Origin: Patagioenas fasciata
Lineage: Eukaryota > Chordata > Aves > Columbiformes > Columbidae
Reading direction: 5' to 3'
DNA length: 64,000 bases
Assembly (NCBI RefSeq): GCF_037038585.1
Contig: NC_092520.1
Coordinates: 55,394,501 to 55,458,500 of the forward strand
Shown: positions 35,090 through 50,000 of the stretch, piece after piece
Layout: every line of letters begins with the position of its first letter
Numbering within the stretch: the first letter of the stretch is position 1
The notes under the pieces: model-generated
The model's input: only the letters and a program-made list of their open reading frames with translations
The model's database searches: none
What the model was told of the DNA's origin: nothing
Translations under genes and position numbers: made by a program

Positions 35090-38000
35090 CTGTTAAAAGA
35101 ACAAAAACCATATTATTAACGATTAATAATAATATTTTGGGGGTATTTTTACTTTGTATTTTTCTATGAGACAAAATTACGTGCTATGTGAGCAAACACC
35201 TGTGGACTTCAGGAAGTCCAGAATTTCAACCAGTGAGGAAATTACAAGTGTTGATAATTGGAAGGCTGTTTCTGTCACAGAATACAACGCACAGCCCAAG
35301 CAGTCAGTGTCAACATTACTTTAACAATAACCTGAAGTATCTTTATATAACTGACACAGCTTTAACCTTGAAGTATATTGAAATGTGAGGGCTAGAAACT
35401 ACTATATAAGCTCTATGTCAGACTGCAGTGATTGCCAGTACCTCAAGTATTTATCTCAGCCTGGTATGTCACTCAGGTATCTTGAACAAACCTGAAACTT
35501 GATTCTTATTCTCAAGACAAAGGAAGAAAGTTTCCCCCCCCTCTTAAATCTGAGAAGGGATTTTAAAAAAATGCTGGATGATTAATCTTTAAGATGAGGC
35601 TGAAGCCTGATAGTACTATATGTTTTGAAATATCAAATTTAAGTTTCTTGTCACCCCTGTGTATTTATGTGTGTGTTGTTTACTTGTTCGTACCAAAACC
35701 ATCATATATGATATTTATATGCCATAAAACCAAGCACGCAGCTTTTCTTACTTGTTCTTTTCTTACAAAATACCATACATTGAATTGCAATGTGTAATAC
35801 AATATCCTTAAGTTCTCCTTTAGGTGTATCAGTCGCTTAAGGCTCATACGCAGCAATATGAATACGTTACCTTCCTCCTTCGGTGCACTTCTCTTGGGAA
35901 GACCCCACGCCTGTACCACAGCGGGAGCATTCGACTCAGTTTTATGAACCGTCAGTGGCTTCTGAGCCTTGTCTTTCGTCAATAAAAAGTCTTCTACTGA
36001 TGATATATCCCAATCATCTTCATCAGCTTCTGTGAACTAACAGGGAGAAGAAAAAAGACGCATTTTTCCTCTGTCTGCTCAAGTTGTGCTGGGTTCTCCT
36101 ATAACCTCAATGCACTGGCACATACCTGGTATGACATCTATCCCCACAACTTTAAAGTCTGTATAATTCAAGTACCTAAATTATATTAACCCACTATTAT
36201 AGTTCCAAAGCTAAAAGTGTTGGTTTGGGGCTTTTTAATAACTGGCAGAAACCTACAGTTTTGGGTACCACACGTCTAACTTAAAAAAGGATCGTCTTTT
36301 CTGGGATATTAGCTATTCCAATGAGAAAGTCCTTTAAGCATTAGAATGTATATTAGTTACATGAAAATAGAGACATGACATCATCATGCAAGTTGGCAGT
36401 TTAGTTTGCTATATAAGCATTCTATAGTCACACTAGAAAAATTTAATTTTGCAACAAAGGCCTTTTCAATTTAAAATAATTTATTTTTTAAGAAAAATAA
36501 CAAAGGTTTAGAAAAATCACATGGTTCTTGAAGTTAAAATATGTATTATTCTTACAACTCACTGTCAACATGTACAAGCATATTTTTAATTAAGTGGTGG
36601 ATCTGCACAGAGCTCCCAAAATGAGAGTCACGTCAAACAGATGAACCTAAGGCAGTGTGTCCTGATCTTTCTTCTCTCATCTACCTGAGAACTAAATATC
36701 ATCATTCAGCTTTTGAAGGAAAAGCGACAGCAGTTCCCTGTTCGTCAATCAGATGTGGCTCAATGGAATCGAGCCATTATTAGAGAGCTTAGCTGGGGAA
36801 AGTGAAAGATGGTTTCTCACAAAGCTAAAATCTTCCTTCACTGGAGTCTCTCAGTATTACAGGAAGATACAGAAGGTGCTTCTATTGCACAGAAGAAAGA
36901 TCCAGATGCTATCAGAAAACAATGTAAGGTATGTACATACTAGAGAAAAATCAACAAATATGAACGTGTCGTGTGTCTCGAAAGAAGGAAGAGACGGCAG
37001 CAATACTCTATCTTGCAACATAATCCAATTTGAACATTGCAAACCGTTTTTCAAAAGCTGACAGATCTGCTCAGTGTGCTGTGTTATTAACATACCAGGA
37101 TTCAACATTTTGCTGTTTAAAATGATGTGCACTTGGAGGGCGTGGTAATGGGAAAGTCAGTCACATATACTGAGAAATGCTGGATGACATTTCCTCAAAC
37201 ATTCACTAAATCCCAACTGATTTTTCAAGTACAAAATTCAGAGAAAAATGTCAATTTCAAAGATAATTCAGTTCTGATCAAGTGTAAATACACAGCACCA
37301 ATCAAAACTGCTAAGCTGTTTTATTAACTCAAAGGTTTAGTCCAAAGAAATACCATAATCCAAACCATGTCTGGTACAGGTGAACTCAGGTAATACAGCT
37401 TCAGGTAAGCACAAAATTAATTTTCTCTAAAATGTTTTTGAAGAAACTTCCTTAAAACATGACCTTTATAATACATATGACGATGCAATGCCTTACAAAG
37501 GTTTTATGGTATTGTGGGTTTTGAGAACAACCATTAGCAGCTCTAAGTATTCAAGCTATTAGTATTTAAGCTAATAAATATATTTGGATTTTCTGATAAA
37601 CCATTATTCCAGTGGTATTTTCCACTTATGTCTTTGGACACCTTTGAAAATCCCTCCTAATATTTAAAGAATAACTTGATCTATATGCCTACATTTAAAC
37701 ATACAACTATGGACACGAATCTATGTGCATGCACACATAATTAGCAAGAATACAAGAGGGTGTGTTATTCTGTAAAGATTCCAGAAATAAAGTAGCAACA
37801 CCTGCCCTGGGTTCATGAACTCATTTCAACCCCATCACGCTCATACAGCGACACGCTACGGTGTTAATACATCAGGGGCACTATGTTTTCTAAATGAATT
37901 ATAGCAAAAATATTTTACATGGAATCATGGAATGGTTTGGGTTAGAAAGGAACTTTAGAGATCACCAACCCCACTGCCATGGGCTGGGACACCTTCCACT

Positions 38001-41000
38001 AGACCAGGTTGCTTAAAGGCCTGTCCAGCCTGGCCTGGAACACTCCCAGGGATGGGGCATCCACAGCTTCTCTGGGCAGCCTGTTCCAGTGCCTCAGCAC
38101 CCTCATGGGGAAGAATTTCTTTCTTACATCTAATCTAAATTTACTCTCAGCTTAAAACCACTGCCCCATGTGCTGTCACTATAAGCCCTGCTAAAGTCTG
38201 TCACCATCTTTCTTACAGGCCCCTAAAGGCCGCAATAAGGTCTCCCTGGAGCCTCCTCTTCTCCAGACGGAACAACCCCAACTCTCTCAGCCTGTCCTCA
38301 CAGCAGAGCTGTTCCAGCCCTCTGATCATTTCTGTGCCCTCCTCTGGCCCCTCTCCAACAGGTCCATGCCTCTCCTGTGCTGAGGGCTCCAGACCTGGAC
38401 ACAGGACTCCAGGTGGGGTCTCACCAGAGCAAGCAGAGGGGCAGAATCACCTCCGTTGGCCACGCTGCTTTTGATGCAGCCCAGGATACTATTTGATTTC
38501 TGGGCTGCAAGCACATATTGCCGGCTCATGTCCTGTTTTTCATCCACCAGTACCCTCAAGTCCTTCTCCGCTGCTTTCAATCCCTTCATCTTCTCTGCCT
38601 GTACTGATATTGAGGATTCCCCTGACCCAGGTGCAGGACCTTGCACTTGGCCTTGTTGAACTTCATGAGGTTCACCTAGGCCCACTTCTTGAGCTTGTCT
38701 GGGTCCTTCTGGATGGCATCCTGTCACTCAGGTGTGTCAACTGCACCACTCACCTTGGTGTCATCCACAAACTTGCTGGGGGTGTGCTCGATACCAGTAT
38801 GCCATTAATAAAGATAGTGAGGAGCACTGGTCCCAGTACAGACCCTTGAGGGACACCACTCATTCCTGGTTTCCACTTGGGTATTGAGCCATCAAGTGTA
38901 ACTCCCTGGATGTGGACATCCAGCCAGTTCATTTATCAATCTAACAGTCCATCTATCAAATCCATATGTCTCCAATTTAGAGGTAAGAATGTTGCAGGGG
39001 ACAGTACCGAATGCCTTACACAGTCCAAGTAAATGACATCTGTAGCTCTCCCCTTGTCCACTGATGCAGTCACTCCATCGCAGAAGGCCACTAGATTACT
39101 CAGGCACAATCTGCCCTTGGTAAAGCCATGTTGTTTGTTTCTAATTGCCTCCCTGTTTTCTGTGTGTTTTGCATATCTTCCAGGAGGATCTGTTCCACAA
39201 TCTTAACAGGCACAGAGGTGAGGCTGACAGGTTGGTAGTTCCCAGGGTTCTCCTTTTTAAAAATGGGTTTGATGTTTCCCTTTTTTCAGCGAGGGGCTTC
39301 TGAGTGCCATGACTTTTCTAATATGATGAGAACTGGCTAAACAACTACATCAGCCAATTCCCTTAGGACCCTGGGTGGCATCTTGTCAGGTCCCAGGGAC
39401 TTATGTATGACAGGTTCCTCTGGTGGTCTTGAACCTGATCATCTCTCACAATGGGAGGGACTTCATTCTTCTGGTAGGAGTAATAAACTTCAGATTCATA
39501 TGTTACTCAGGAAGCCCCAAGGTATCAGTTTTATTACGGCTAACAGGATTTTCAGTAATTATTATTTGTTTATTTAGTAAAAAAATATTTTATTGAATGT
39601 TAGACCTAGTATTTGGATGTCTACTTTGATCTAATAACAACTACTAAAACTGAAATTAATAGCACTATCCGCTGTTGACTTCTGAGTAACTTTTATGATT
39701 TTTTAAAAAATTCTTCAGGAAAATATCAATTCACATCAAAGTGGTTAACAATTATAAACCTCTAAACTGAGGGGAAGACTGGGACTTTGGGAGCCTGAGG
39801 AGCAAAGAATAAGTTGTGTTAGTATTCTGATTGTGAACACATGTCATACTCAATGGACAGACATCAGTGAGATCTCTGATATAGTCTGAAAACAGTATAG
39901 GATTGTAAACAGACACAGCAAAGACCATACTCAGAAATTGAATTTGTCCCCTCATTAAAAGGTATTAAAAAGTTCTGTATCAGAGAAAGCTCTAGAAATA
40001 AAAATATTTTAAAATATTAGATAAGCAAACTCATTTTTTTCCTTCATCAAAACAAGATACTAGGAAAGCAAGTAAAGAAGGGCTCTCTCTATGCTGCTAG
40101 AATAGAAGATAAAAATGGTACCAATTGTTCCCAAACTCTGGGCTACCTGTAGTGACCCAAGAAAGTCATGGCATAAGCTGATAAGAAGTGTGGATGAAGA
40201 GATCACCTGCCACAGCTCCCTCACTTGCTAGTGCTTTTCCATATACCAGTGCAGACGTACTCAAAAAGACTAAAAGGCTATAATTCCAACACTGTCTTTG
40301 AGTTCTTCTATGCATCAACATAGTTTCAGCATTAAAAAAAAAAAAAAAAAAAAAAGACATATATCTAGTTCAATTACTTAATGAAATAACAACGGCTATT
40401 AGAAGTGATACCTTCAGTTCTTGCACCTCTTCTTTCTTAATAAATGCCTGTGCAACATTAACCCCTCCAGCTGGTTTGTTCTTATTTCCATGGTTAGAAA
40501 GGCTCTTTCCAACTTGCTCGGTCAGTTTTTGAATAACTGCTCCTAAAGTTCACAAAAAAAGTTATATTGACAGTTTCCATTCACAAGTAAAGGGCTTTAC
40601 TGTAAACCATCTAGAAATCTCCCACAAAGTAAAAACAAGTAAAAGGCTGAGAAAAAATGTATTAGACAGAAGTCTCTCTGAGCCACAGACTGTCTCTTTT
40701 TCTACATTTATATAAAACAGCATGATACACATCTAGTTTGAACTTACATCTCTAAGTACTATATTAATATAAACGTATTAGCAAAAACATAAAGCGCGCA
40801 CAAATATACATACACTCAAGGCCGCCTTCATCATGTTTTGTAACACAGAAATATTATCAGCAAATGCAAAATCATGCACAGCTATTAGAACATGCATATA
40901 CAAAAGTAGTGAAAAAACCTTTTGAAGTTTTGGCAGGTGTTCCAGTTTCTTCAATTTCACTTTCCTCCGTCCCATCCATATCGCTTTTGGCAGGAACCTT

Positions 41001-44000
41001 CTGAAAAGCGCTGACGTTGCTGCTTGATGTTTTTGACAGCTTTTCCAATAATTCTGGTGATATGTAAGACTGCTTAATATCATCTTCATCTACTTCTTCC
41101 TCTGAACTGAATGGTGGAGTTCTATACAAAAAACCACATAAAAACCAAAGACTTACTGGGTTTCAGTGACTGCACTAATGTATACATATTTAAGCTTCCC
41201 TGTATTTTCCATTCCTGTAGCATGTTTTTCTTCTGTGAAAAAGACAAGAACTCCCATAAATTCCACCTATCCATAAAACTATTTTAAATAAATCATGCTG
41301 CTAAGTAAACTTGGAAAGTTATCACAAAATAATCTCCTGTATAGATAAGATTATTTCCATCTACGCAACAATCTTTACAAAACAACAGACTAATATATAA
41401 CAAGTCTCGCCATGCAAACAAAAGTAGGCTTTCATGGATCAACAGGGATAGGAAAACTCAGAGTCAAGAAATCTGCACCACAGAAAGTCTGTTCTGATAT
41501 TCTGTTAATAATAATATTATATTTATAATAATATTCATAATCATAATACTAATTCAGGAATTTTTCAGTGCAGGAAATCACTAAGTAATGTGCCTGATGT
41601 GAGTGGAATCTGAAACATCGTGTTTCATTTTGATCATAGTGTAAAAATATCAATGAAATGAAGAAATAAGGTTACCAAAGTCTTTGAATGCTTTTAACTG
41701 GCTCAGAAAAAGCATCTGAGAACAAAACTAAAGGAAGTGATACTACCCAATTTTTTCGAATGTGCCTCTCTGGTTCACAATAAAGAATACATCTGCTGAA
41801 AGGAGAACATGCTGTCTTTCAGGGATGATAACAACAGATTCAAGTGGAATAATACTTTAAAACAAAATATGAAATACACAGTCCAGAAAATGTTTAATTT
41901 CAGCTTAACAACAGCTTTTGCGTGGCAAGCATGTAAATGTTCAGTCACCAAAAATGGTTTCTTCAAAAATACAAGGGAACAAAACATACGTGGTACTAGA
42001 TGTCCTTCTGGAAACTTCATTTCCAAAAGGCTTCCTGGATCTAAAAATAAGAAGACAAGTAATTTCAACACTGCCAGTCAACGAAGTAAGCATAAAGTTT
42101 ATATTGAAGTAACATGAATTCTTTGCTCAGTTCTCAAAATATTAGCAGGAGATGTTCACAGCAGTCACAAAAACCCAAACCCACAGGACTGTTACCTGAG
42201 GTATGAGTACTATGAGAACAGCATCTCTTACTTTGGTGTAGATGTATTCTGAGCGATGGCTGTTCTTTGTTCAGCTGGGCGGACGGCTGTTGAAGACCGT
42301 TTTACTGGCTTTTGTGTTGTGGCAGATGCAGAAATTCCCAATTGATTGAACTTCTGTTTATCTACAACAAACATTATCTCATTATTAGAAGCAATGTTTG
42401 GTATCTTTTATATTTAATTTCTAAAATTAAAGATGTCTCTACTGCAGATTGTAGTTTTACAGAAAAAGAAGAACAAAAGTATTTTTTTTTCTTCAGAGCA
42501 GTTCAGAGTTACCACGTTTGGCATTACAGGACCAAAGATTTCTGCAGTTAAACACCATGCCAAGAACCCTCCAAAGGACATATTTCTACAAAAATTACAA
42601 AAGCAGCTACACAGAGATGTTGCTAAATAAAACCTTAAAACAGCAGTTATAAAATGTAAGAGAATGAATAAACAAAACAAGAAGATTTTAACCTTGTGGA
42701 GGAAGCTGAGAACAGGAAATGGGTCTATAAGAAGATGACGATTTCTCCTCAACCCTAAAGCTAACTTGACGTTCAAGGTGCTCTCGAATTCGCTGAATGT
42801 CAGGCTCATGCTTCTGTTTGCATTCTCTGGCAGATTCAATCGCACGCAAAATTTTATTTAAGCGATCATTTGGGATACCACGAACACCCTAAAGAAACAA
42901 ATTGTATTGTAAACACAGGGGCTATTATTTCTAGGATTTCTATCCTACAATCATATACACTCTCTTAAACTTCAAATAGCACAAAGCTTGTAGAAAACAC
43001 ACAGAAGTTGGTAACACTGCTCACAAGTGCAGCCATATCCTCCACAGCTGTAATCTGATGGGCATCCTCTCAGGTTAGTAAATTATACCGATTTATAACA
43101 CACAGAAATTTAGCTTTGGATTTCATAGGTTGAGGGTTGTGGTACAAGAGTGAGAGAATAGCAAAAAAGTGGGACAAAGACGACCACTCTTTTAAATAAC
43201 TCAAAATAATCTTACTGCTTTAATTCCCAAGGTTTCCAGCTTCTCCTCCAGGGCTTGCTCCAAAACAACTCGTAATTCTTTAGTTAAAGAAGGATCAGTC
43301 TTCAAAGCATTTATTAAATGGTGGTTGCTTCTACCTGTTTTATGATCACCTTTCTCAGCTTCTGAAATATGAACGGAAAAAAACACATTTAAGAGACATT
43401 TGAGAAATCCACAGTCCATGAGACGACTAAAAACTGCACTGAAGCATGCATTTTAGAAACACCACAGACATACGCACGCACTTTTTGTCTACAAGGAGTT
43501 GTTTTCTTTCTAAAATCTTGGGCTAGTTTACAAAAGTCAGCTCACTAGGAATCTATAACTCAGCGCCGTTGTACTCACCATCACAAGTATCTTTTATTTT
43601 TCCTTGTTACAGAATCGCTGTAAAGATATATGTCTGAATATTTAGCAACAAAGATCTTTACTTTCAGAACTGTGTTTGGAAACTTCTGATAAAGAAAGAG
43701 TATCTTATGATAATTAAGTTCTCTAAAAGTGGTATTTCAAATCAAAGCTGAGCTCTAGCAGGAATTAGAACAGGAATATGACAAAGGTTCTCAAGAAGAG
43801 CTTCAAACAACTTCATGTTCTCTGATAAAAAGCACCTACCAAAATCAAATCTTTGGAGAGCTGTAACACTTTCAGAAGTCTTAGTAAAGACAAAACCTTA
43901 GTCTGAGGCAGACCGTTTCACAGAAAATACAAGACAGATAATACTTCAAAACTCTTTCAAGGACAAAGTTCAGTGTCGTGTTTTCTTCCACGCGCCAATG

Positions 44001-47000
44001 ACATCACACATACTTAAAAGCAGACAAAGAAGTTTCTATCTCTTTCCCTTAAGTTCTAGTAATGACATGACCTCTTATGCAAGAGATAAAGAATCATCAG
44101 ACAGATTCTTCCATCGAAATTAAAGACTGACATTTAAGTTAAGCCAAAGTATTCTAGGGTCATACGATGAAAGAGAGAAGCAAAACATACCATTGGGAAC
44201 CTGCCTATAAAGTGTCTTTGGCAAGATAAAACTTTACTGAATGCCAGCCCACAGACAAGGACATAAATGAAGGAATTATTCCATACTGTGACTTCCAAAC
44301 ATTTTCTTTCAAAACAAACATGCCAGTTTTCCTATTTTTAAATGACAACTGCTTAAAAAGTTTAGTTTTCCTTTAGTTTTCATTTTTCTTTAAGGGAAAG
44401 ATAAGCAACCTGAAGAGGACCCAAAAAAGCCTCAAGATACACAAATGATATTTAGGTTGTTTTGAGGCAGTGGCTTTCTATGGATCTGTGAAAGAACTAT
44501 ATGTAATGAAAACTGAAAAAATGTCCAGCTACCATACTAAGAGATCTGTGCTGAAGAGGACAAAATCTGGCAGAAACTGCCCTTGGGGACTGTGTGGACA
44601 ACTCAGTCCCTGAGAGAGGTGGGATTAAAAGTGATTTGATGGAGAGCTGAGTCCTAGAAGAGGCAAACTATGGGTCGGTGTGGAAACATAGGGCTATCAG
44701 ACTATATCTGGTCAGGAAAAGGGGCATTACGCAGCATGAAATCTTCCCAGAAAACCAGGCATGAGACATTGTTAAGTGGAAGGCTCCAAGGAGCCTTCTG
44801 AAAATCCTGTCCCTTTCAGATGTTAATCCTCACAACAATACAGATCCATCTAAAATAATTTTTAAATTCATAATTACTACATACTAATTAGGGTAACAAG
44901 ACTATCCAGCATTATCCTAATTAATGACAATATTAATTCCTGCTAATTAGCTCAAGCCAAATCCTCTTTGCTGGAGCCAAGTATTTAAGGAACTGTCTCC
45001 CTATTCACTTTTGTTTTTTTAAAAAAACCCTAAATACTATATTTGATGACTTTGGAGACAAGGGACCTTAAGTCTGCTCCCACTGTCTCAGCTCCTACAT
45101 AAGCCTGTGAAATAATTTGAGAAGTCAAGAATTTTCACACTCTCCCTTTTACAGGGCTGTCACTGAAAACAAAAAAATCTTGGTCTATCTTTTCAGACTG
45201 CATTCTTTCTTTTTCTCTTGTGTACTGCGGGCCATGCCTTTAGGCACAGCAGAAGAATCAAAGACAATCCATCAAGAGAGAAGATGGCAAGCAAGAGCAA
45301 TAGCAGAAAGCACGGCAAAAATGCGAGCAGTCTTTATTTCAGATTGTTCAGAGTCACTGGGTTTTCCCTGGGGAAACACCTCTCACTTACGTGCAGAGGT
45401 ATTCAAATGGCAATTTAGTTTTTGAAACAGCATCATTCCTTCAAAATTTAAACTCATCGGCTACAAGGCTCAAAACTGATTTTAATTTTGCGCATGGTAC
45501 AGATTATTATGTCATTCAGCTATTTGGTGTTTCATCTGAAGTACTGTTACCCTTCTTCAGGAGAAGAATACCCTGCAGGTTGAACGAACACTTTATCTTC
45601 TGTCACTGTAAATGTTGCCTTTTCCAAGATTTCCTGAAACGAAGCAGAAGAACAGCTGCCACCGCTGAGCTATGTAATTTCATTCAGAATTGCACAACCC
45701 TGGCTGGAGCTGTAGCTACTTGGAGGGAGGCATAAATGAGATTGCCTGCTGAAGTATCTTGGGTGCATCTACGAAAGTGGACAGATTCAACCTCCACCAC
45801 CAACCTCCTTCTTCTGTCTGAACTCCTTGTCCTCTCACAAAGAGTTTGAAAAAGAAGTAAGCATCCATTGTGATAGCATCAATGCCAAGAAGCTTCCAGT
45901 AAGGGAGTATTCCCCATGAAACATTTTCATTCTGCTTAGCTCAAGTGCCTTCAGGCATACGGAATATGCCTGATTTAAAGAGTTAGCCAGCTTTCCATAA
46001 AAACATTGAATTGGATAAGGAAATCATAATATTAGCAAGCACCAATAGCAAACAGGAGACTGACAGAAAGAACGTTCCCACCCAAATCACATAAGCATAC
46101 TCAAATACAATGAAAACATACTGTAGGTGTCAAGAAATATTTACATTTTTATTTTCAAAAAACACATGCCACTACATTTTGAGCTGAATCAACCATTACC
46201 TTTTTCCTCTTCTGAAAGCTCCTCTATAGGTTCCAGCATATGCACCAAGGGTGCCTGCTCTAATAATGAGGAAAAACAGGAACACCAGACAAACAGGACA
46301 GAAGAAGGTCAAGGTCCAGAGTGGGAAAGTTAGGCAAAAAAACACACTGATGTCAATTTTCCCAATTGCTGACAACCTGCTTAACAATCACAAACCAAAT
46401 GCAACGTGACTCTTCACTGCCTTGATGTTACATTTTTGTAGAGGACACCCCAATACAGTAGTCACTTCAGGAACGATTAACTTGCCCAAACATGGGTGTC
46501 TAGTGTCATCTCAGATATAACAGAGTTTCAAGTCATGGGGACAGGTCGGGTTGATATGTCACACAACCACGGAAGAACCTGCGCCCTTCTGGAGCGGCAC
46601 CCAGAGGCCAGGTGGGAGGTTTTGAGGCATCTACAATGACAAGACCACCTAGGATTAAGCAAATTAATACTGTCATTCATTTCTCATAAGGAGTATTTGA
46701 ATTTTAAAATTTATTTTTAAATAATTTTAATACATCATTGGATACAAAAAGTTTACAAAATGGACAGCCATAGATATCCTGAAAAATATATGGAAAAAAT
46801 ATGTTAACTCATCATTCCAAAGAATTATTAAGTACTGAGTCCATACATGCAAAAGATAGAGAAATTTTATATATATATGATAATTTCCAATAAAACCAAC
46901 TTTAAAAAATCTTCAATCACTCCAATATCGTGAGACTCAGTATTTTCATGTTCTTTAAAGAAATCTTGAAATGTCCTCTGCCGAAAACAGCTTCCTAAAC

Positions 47001-50000
47001 ACATTGAAATTATAATTCTATAGGCTGTCAGGTACCATTTGGTTTATATAAACGAAGTCAGAGTACAGTTTATTTACAACTTTATAGACTTCAGATACAA
47101 GAGATGCAGGAAAATGCTTATATGTAGAATAATAAAAATTCAGGTTTTTAAAATGTTAATATTCGCCTTCCATAAATAAATTTATTTCAATGAAAACTAG
47201 AATTTAAATTTCTAGAGCTTATAATAAAAACAGAAATGCGCAAACTGTATCTGCAGCATTCAACTACTGGCAGTATAGGCGAGAAGAATTTATCGGCCAA
47301 TATTTTGGGCCAACATACATTTGCCCCAGCCTTCACAAGAAACCTCTGGCACTATAAGTGGTTGCTACACCATATGGGTAGAAGGAGAGGAGGTGACGCT
47401 GCAGTAAAGGTGCCTGCTCTGCAGCACTTCCCATACAACAAGGCACAAACGTGGGTGCGCTGGGATGGATAATCAGTGTGAAATGAGCACTTGGAGCTAA
47501 GTGACATTTACTGTCACATCTGCAATATTCCCCATGTGAAGGGGACTAAAAGCAGTGCTGTAAATGCTTGGGTACGGCTGCTGCTCTCTCCACGTTTTCC
47601 ATACTTGTGGTTATATTCAGCTTCTCACCGCTTTTCCAAGCAGGTTACAAGACTTAAGATTTGCTCTCCTATAATTTGCACTAAATAAGAAGCTCTAAAA
47701 AAATGCTTCTTACACCATCACAAGATGCTAACAAGATGCAAATGTCAATGTATTTTATGGAAACACTTAAAAGCAAAACTCTAAGAGACTGATTGATAAA
47801 TAGGCTTCTGGTCTTTCAGTCTCTAAAGCCGTAGAATTTAGCAGTGGCCAGAGTATTCCTGGGCACTGGAATATGATCCTCCACACTACTGAACTCCTAT
47901 AGCTGCTCCTGCCACATTGTTGTCCTGCACCAAGTAACTTAATTCTCCAAAACAATCTTCAGGCACAGTTTGGGATCACTCCCAAAAGCCGGCAGTGAGC
48001 CTGTTTTGGAGGACAGAGCCAGAAGCACGGATGAGGGATGTTCTCAGGGTGATTTAATTCAGCCGCACAGGCATTGAGGCCTCCAAGTTTCTTGGCTGAA
48101 CCTATCAGATAGTAAGACGGTCGCTCTGTAATTGGATTTAATCTATACTTGTTTTACCTGTACTTTGCTCAAACACAATCTGCTTAAAGGAGCTGACTCA
48201 TCTCTGCACAAGCCCTTGTCAAGTAACTTAAATTTCATTTAAAGCCCAGTCCCCAGAACTCAGACCTGAAAATAGTCTGCTGATCTGGCGTAAGGTACGT
48301 GCTTCTCTTTCTCAGTATACTAGAAACAGAGGAAGTTAAAATCAGTAAAAGAACAGTTGCAAGAGCAAAACCAAAATGCATTACTTGCTACAGGTGATGT
48401 CCTTCACTGCATGGCGATAGAGATTGAATGCTAAGACACAGGGGAGTGCAACGTCTAGTAACACCAACTTCTCCAATATGAGTAGGCCTTTTCTTTTTCT
48501 TTACTGTACATTTGTTCCAAGAGATATTTATTAAAAAACACACTGGAATCCTATGTAAGAAAAAACAGCTTGGTTCAGCACTCCTCTGGTTTATAGACAG
48601 GTGCAGAGATCACTCCCCTAAGGAGCTCTCTCCTTATGTTTTCCAGGGATGTGTTGCTTCTAGCTATTTGATCAGACCTCTCAGCTCTTACCTTACCCCA
48701 CATCCTTGAAATCAGCAGCACCTAAATATTATCAAGCTTATTTTTAGGAATCTTTCAAGTCTGACTACCCAGCTAAGCCTCAAATCTTTACAAAGCAATC
48801 TTTCCTAACTTCATATCTAAAACAATCCTGCTGATGCAAACTGAAATCCTCACTACTCTGAATTATTTTAACCTTCCCTAGTTAATCAGACCTTTTTGCC
48901 CAAAATCTCACCAAGCCACAATCCAGTGTTAGCCTTAAACAAGTAATCACTACTTCTGACTTAAGTAGAGCCAGTTACCTTCCTATAAATTACCAGCACT
49001 AAGTCTAGTCCAGCTGACTTGAGCGGATGCTGCTTTACATCAACATCTTCAACATCAGACCTTACTGGCCAAGATTGTACTCCTAGTTTTCAACCTAGTC
49101 TGAGTGTTGAACCTAGACAGACTCCTATCTTCCCTTTTGGACTCACGCCTAGATATAAATTACTTGTTCCTAGTCACTTATCTGTTCCCTACTCCAGATA
49201 AACACCCAAACTGTCCTTGCCTTACTGGAAGAGGATCCCAGGAGGCTGAAGCAAGGCAGGAGGAGGCACATTGGGCTCCAGGAGATCACCTGCTTTGGAC
49301 TACCAGAGTACTGGTAGAACTGGAGATTACATCAGCCTTGCAGTTCAGATGCAACCTCAATTACACTTTGTTCATTGACACTACTTGAACCCTGGCTCTC
49401 ATCTCCACCCCTTTCTTGGCTATGAAATAAAGATAAATTTCAACATCATACGTAAACCTATTTAGCTGCTGCTACCTTGCTTAACTGATCCTTCTTAACT
49501 GTAAGTCTCAGTTGCCAATTGTTGTCTGCCTAAATCTAATCCTAACCCTAATCCAAGATCAGTGATCCCTGAATAACCAGGCGGCTCTGGGTGATACCAG
49601 ACCTTTGCAGACCCTGCCATAAATCAACTTCTGTTGCTGTCATGAACCACCTTAACTCCAAACCTAATTGACAGAATCATAGAATCATTTTGATTGGAAG
49701 GGACCCTCAAGATCACAGAGTGCAACCATAACCTAACTCTGGCACTAAACCATGTCCCAAAGAACCTCATATACAAGTCTTTTAAACAGCTTCAGGGATA
49801 GTGACTCAACCACTTCCCAGGGCAGCCTGTTACAGTGCCCAACAACCCTTTCTGTGAAGAAATTTTTCCTCATATCCAATCTAAACCTTCCCTGGCGCAA
49901 TTAATTCAGTCCTCCTCAACAGTCCCACACCTGACTCTAACCTAAAAGAATTTATTGTTAAATCCTATACCTAGTCCGTTGGCAAATTCTAGACACATCC

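Larger units (their letters stand above)
36037..40411 (-). other. DZIP1: DZIP1 intron with a long CR1 copy
   Basis: About 4.4 kb, of which roughly 1.5 kb is one CR1 element. An A22 tract lies at 40,334-40,355. A 102-codon plus-strand frame at 36,753-37,061 is antisense to the gene and shows no recognised motif. Confidence 0.85.

Noticed and set aside
36030-36036. Alternative CAG acceptor seven bases inside the DZIP1 exon at 35,871-36,036
   Set aside because: Its use would shift the frame relative to the preceding phase-0 exon, whereas the TTAG site keeps it.
36753-37061. 102-codon plus-strand frame antisense to DZIP1
   Set aside because: No recognised motif, no promoter or splice context; typical chance frame.
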